A stretch of 5,956 nucleotides of DNA from Thiotrichaceae bacterium (GTDB lineage: Bacteria; Pseudomonadota; Gammaproteobacteria; Thiotrichales; Thiotrichaceae), in contig JALVDQ010000009.1 in assembly GCA_027008885.1 (NCBI GenBank), forward strand, positions 1 through 5,956, written 5' to 3'. Position 1 is the stretch's first letter. Each line of letters begins with the position of its first letter. The position numbers were made by a program, and so were the translations under genes. Under the pieces are notes generated by a model. The model saw only the letters and a list, made by a program, of their open reading frames with translations, searched no databases and was not told the DNA's origin. Positions 5,369 through 5,956 of the stretch are shown in pieces.

Positions 5369-5956
5369 TTACATCATGCCGCCCATTCCACCCATGCCGC
5401 CCATATCAGGCATTGCAGGAGCTGCGCCACCTTCTTCAGGCTTGTCTGCTACCATTGCTTCGGTAGTGATGATCAAGCCAGAAACTGATGCGGCATTTTG
5501 CAGTGCGGCACGAGTTACTTTGGTTGGGTCAAGGATGCCCATTTCGATCATGTCGCCAAATTCGCTGGTACGCGCATTGTAGCCATAGCTTCCTGAGCCA
5601 TTTTTGACTGCATTGACAACAACTGAGGCTTCATCGCCTGCATTTGTGCAAATCTGGCGCATTGGCTCTTCCATTGAACGCAGTGCGATATTGACGCCCA
5701 TGTCTTCATCATGGTTATCTCCTTTAAGATCAGAGATTTCCTGCAATACGCGCACAAGTGCAACACCACCGCCTGGTACGACACCTTCTTCTACGGCTGC
5801 GCGGGTTGCGTGCAGTGCATCTTCAACACGGGCTTTCTTTTCTTTCATTTCAACTTCTGTTGCAGCACCAACCTTGATAACGGCAACACCGCCAGCAAGT
5901 TTGGCAACACGCTCCTGAAGTTTTTCACGATCATAGTCTGAGCTTGTAGTCTCGAT
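5369..5956 (-). CDS. groEL: 60 kDa chaperonin GroEL, C-terminal part (partial)
   Basis: GroEL forms two seven-subunit rings that, with GroES, fold proteins in the cytoplasm using ATP. The window holds the last 195 residues, equivalent to about 353-548 of the E. coli protein; the coding frame stays open to the right edge, so the start and the ATP-binding N-terminus lie outside. Recognisable segments are [21 protein letters not shown] (end of the apical and start of the intermediate domain), [17 protein letters not shown] with the catalytic Asp (equivalent to D398), VVPGGGVAL (nucleotide-binding loop), [15 protein letters not shown] and LITTEAMV. It ends in the flexible tail [13 protein letters not shown], typical of proteobacterial GroEL. 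A strong terminator follows, so it is the last gene of its transcript, probably groES-groEL. No sign of degeneration. Confidence 0.98.
   Translation of the reverse strand: METTSSDYDREKLQERVAKLAGGVAVIKVGAATEVEMKEKKARVEDALHATRAAVEEGVVPGGGVALVRVLQEISDLKGDNHDEDMGVNIALRSMEEPMRQICTNAGDEASVVVNAVKNGSGSYGYNARTSEFGDMIEMGILDPTKVTRAALQNAASVSGLIITTEAMVADKPEEGGAAPAMPDMGGMGGMGGMM

Overview
The window looks like a piece of a gammaproteobacterial chromosome. It carries the 3' part of a typical GroEL gene with the GGM-rich tail, and a symmetrical Ap4A hydrolase (ApaH), an enzyme characteristic of beta- and gammaproteobacteria. AT-rich intergenic DNA holds several dispersed repeats. I cannot name a genus. No rRNA, tRNA, CRISPR array or intact transposase is visible.

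Layout, left to right. Positions 1-298 are non-coding, with a run of small hairpins and one copy of a roughly 60-bp dispersed repeat. Positions 299-1676 on the minus strand form a two-gene unit: apaH, then a 178-residue protein with one C-terminal membrane segment, 7 nt apart. A 198-bp divergent region holds a 20-bp motif and a near-consensus sigma70 promoter with almost no 5' leader. It precedes a plus-strand gene (1875-3902) for a strongly divergent superfamily 1 (UvrD-like) helicase. A 209-bp convergent region follows, with a second 60-bp repeat copy, a third 30-bp core copy and a degenerate heptamer array. A minus-strand gene (4112-4969) encodes an exported protein with an SH3b domain and a Cys-containing C-terminal domain. 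A non-coding stretch with a second copy of the 20-bp motif and a clear terminator then leads to the groEL 3' end, which runs off the window.

The most interesting points are three. The helicase-like protein keeps Walker A and the arginine of motif VI but has altered motifs II, IV and V, little room for a 2B domain and an unassigned 185-residue N-terminus. A 20-bp motif lies upstream of both convergent genes in the same orientation relative to transcription. A roughly 60-bp repeat family sits just after stop codons. ApaH and GroEL are housekeeping proteins; nothing links them functionally to the helicase or the SH3b protein beyond proximity. I see no complete, recognisable multi-gene defence or mobile system.
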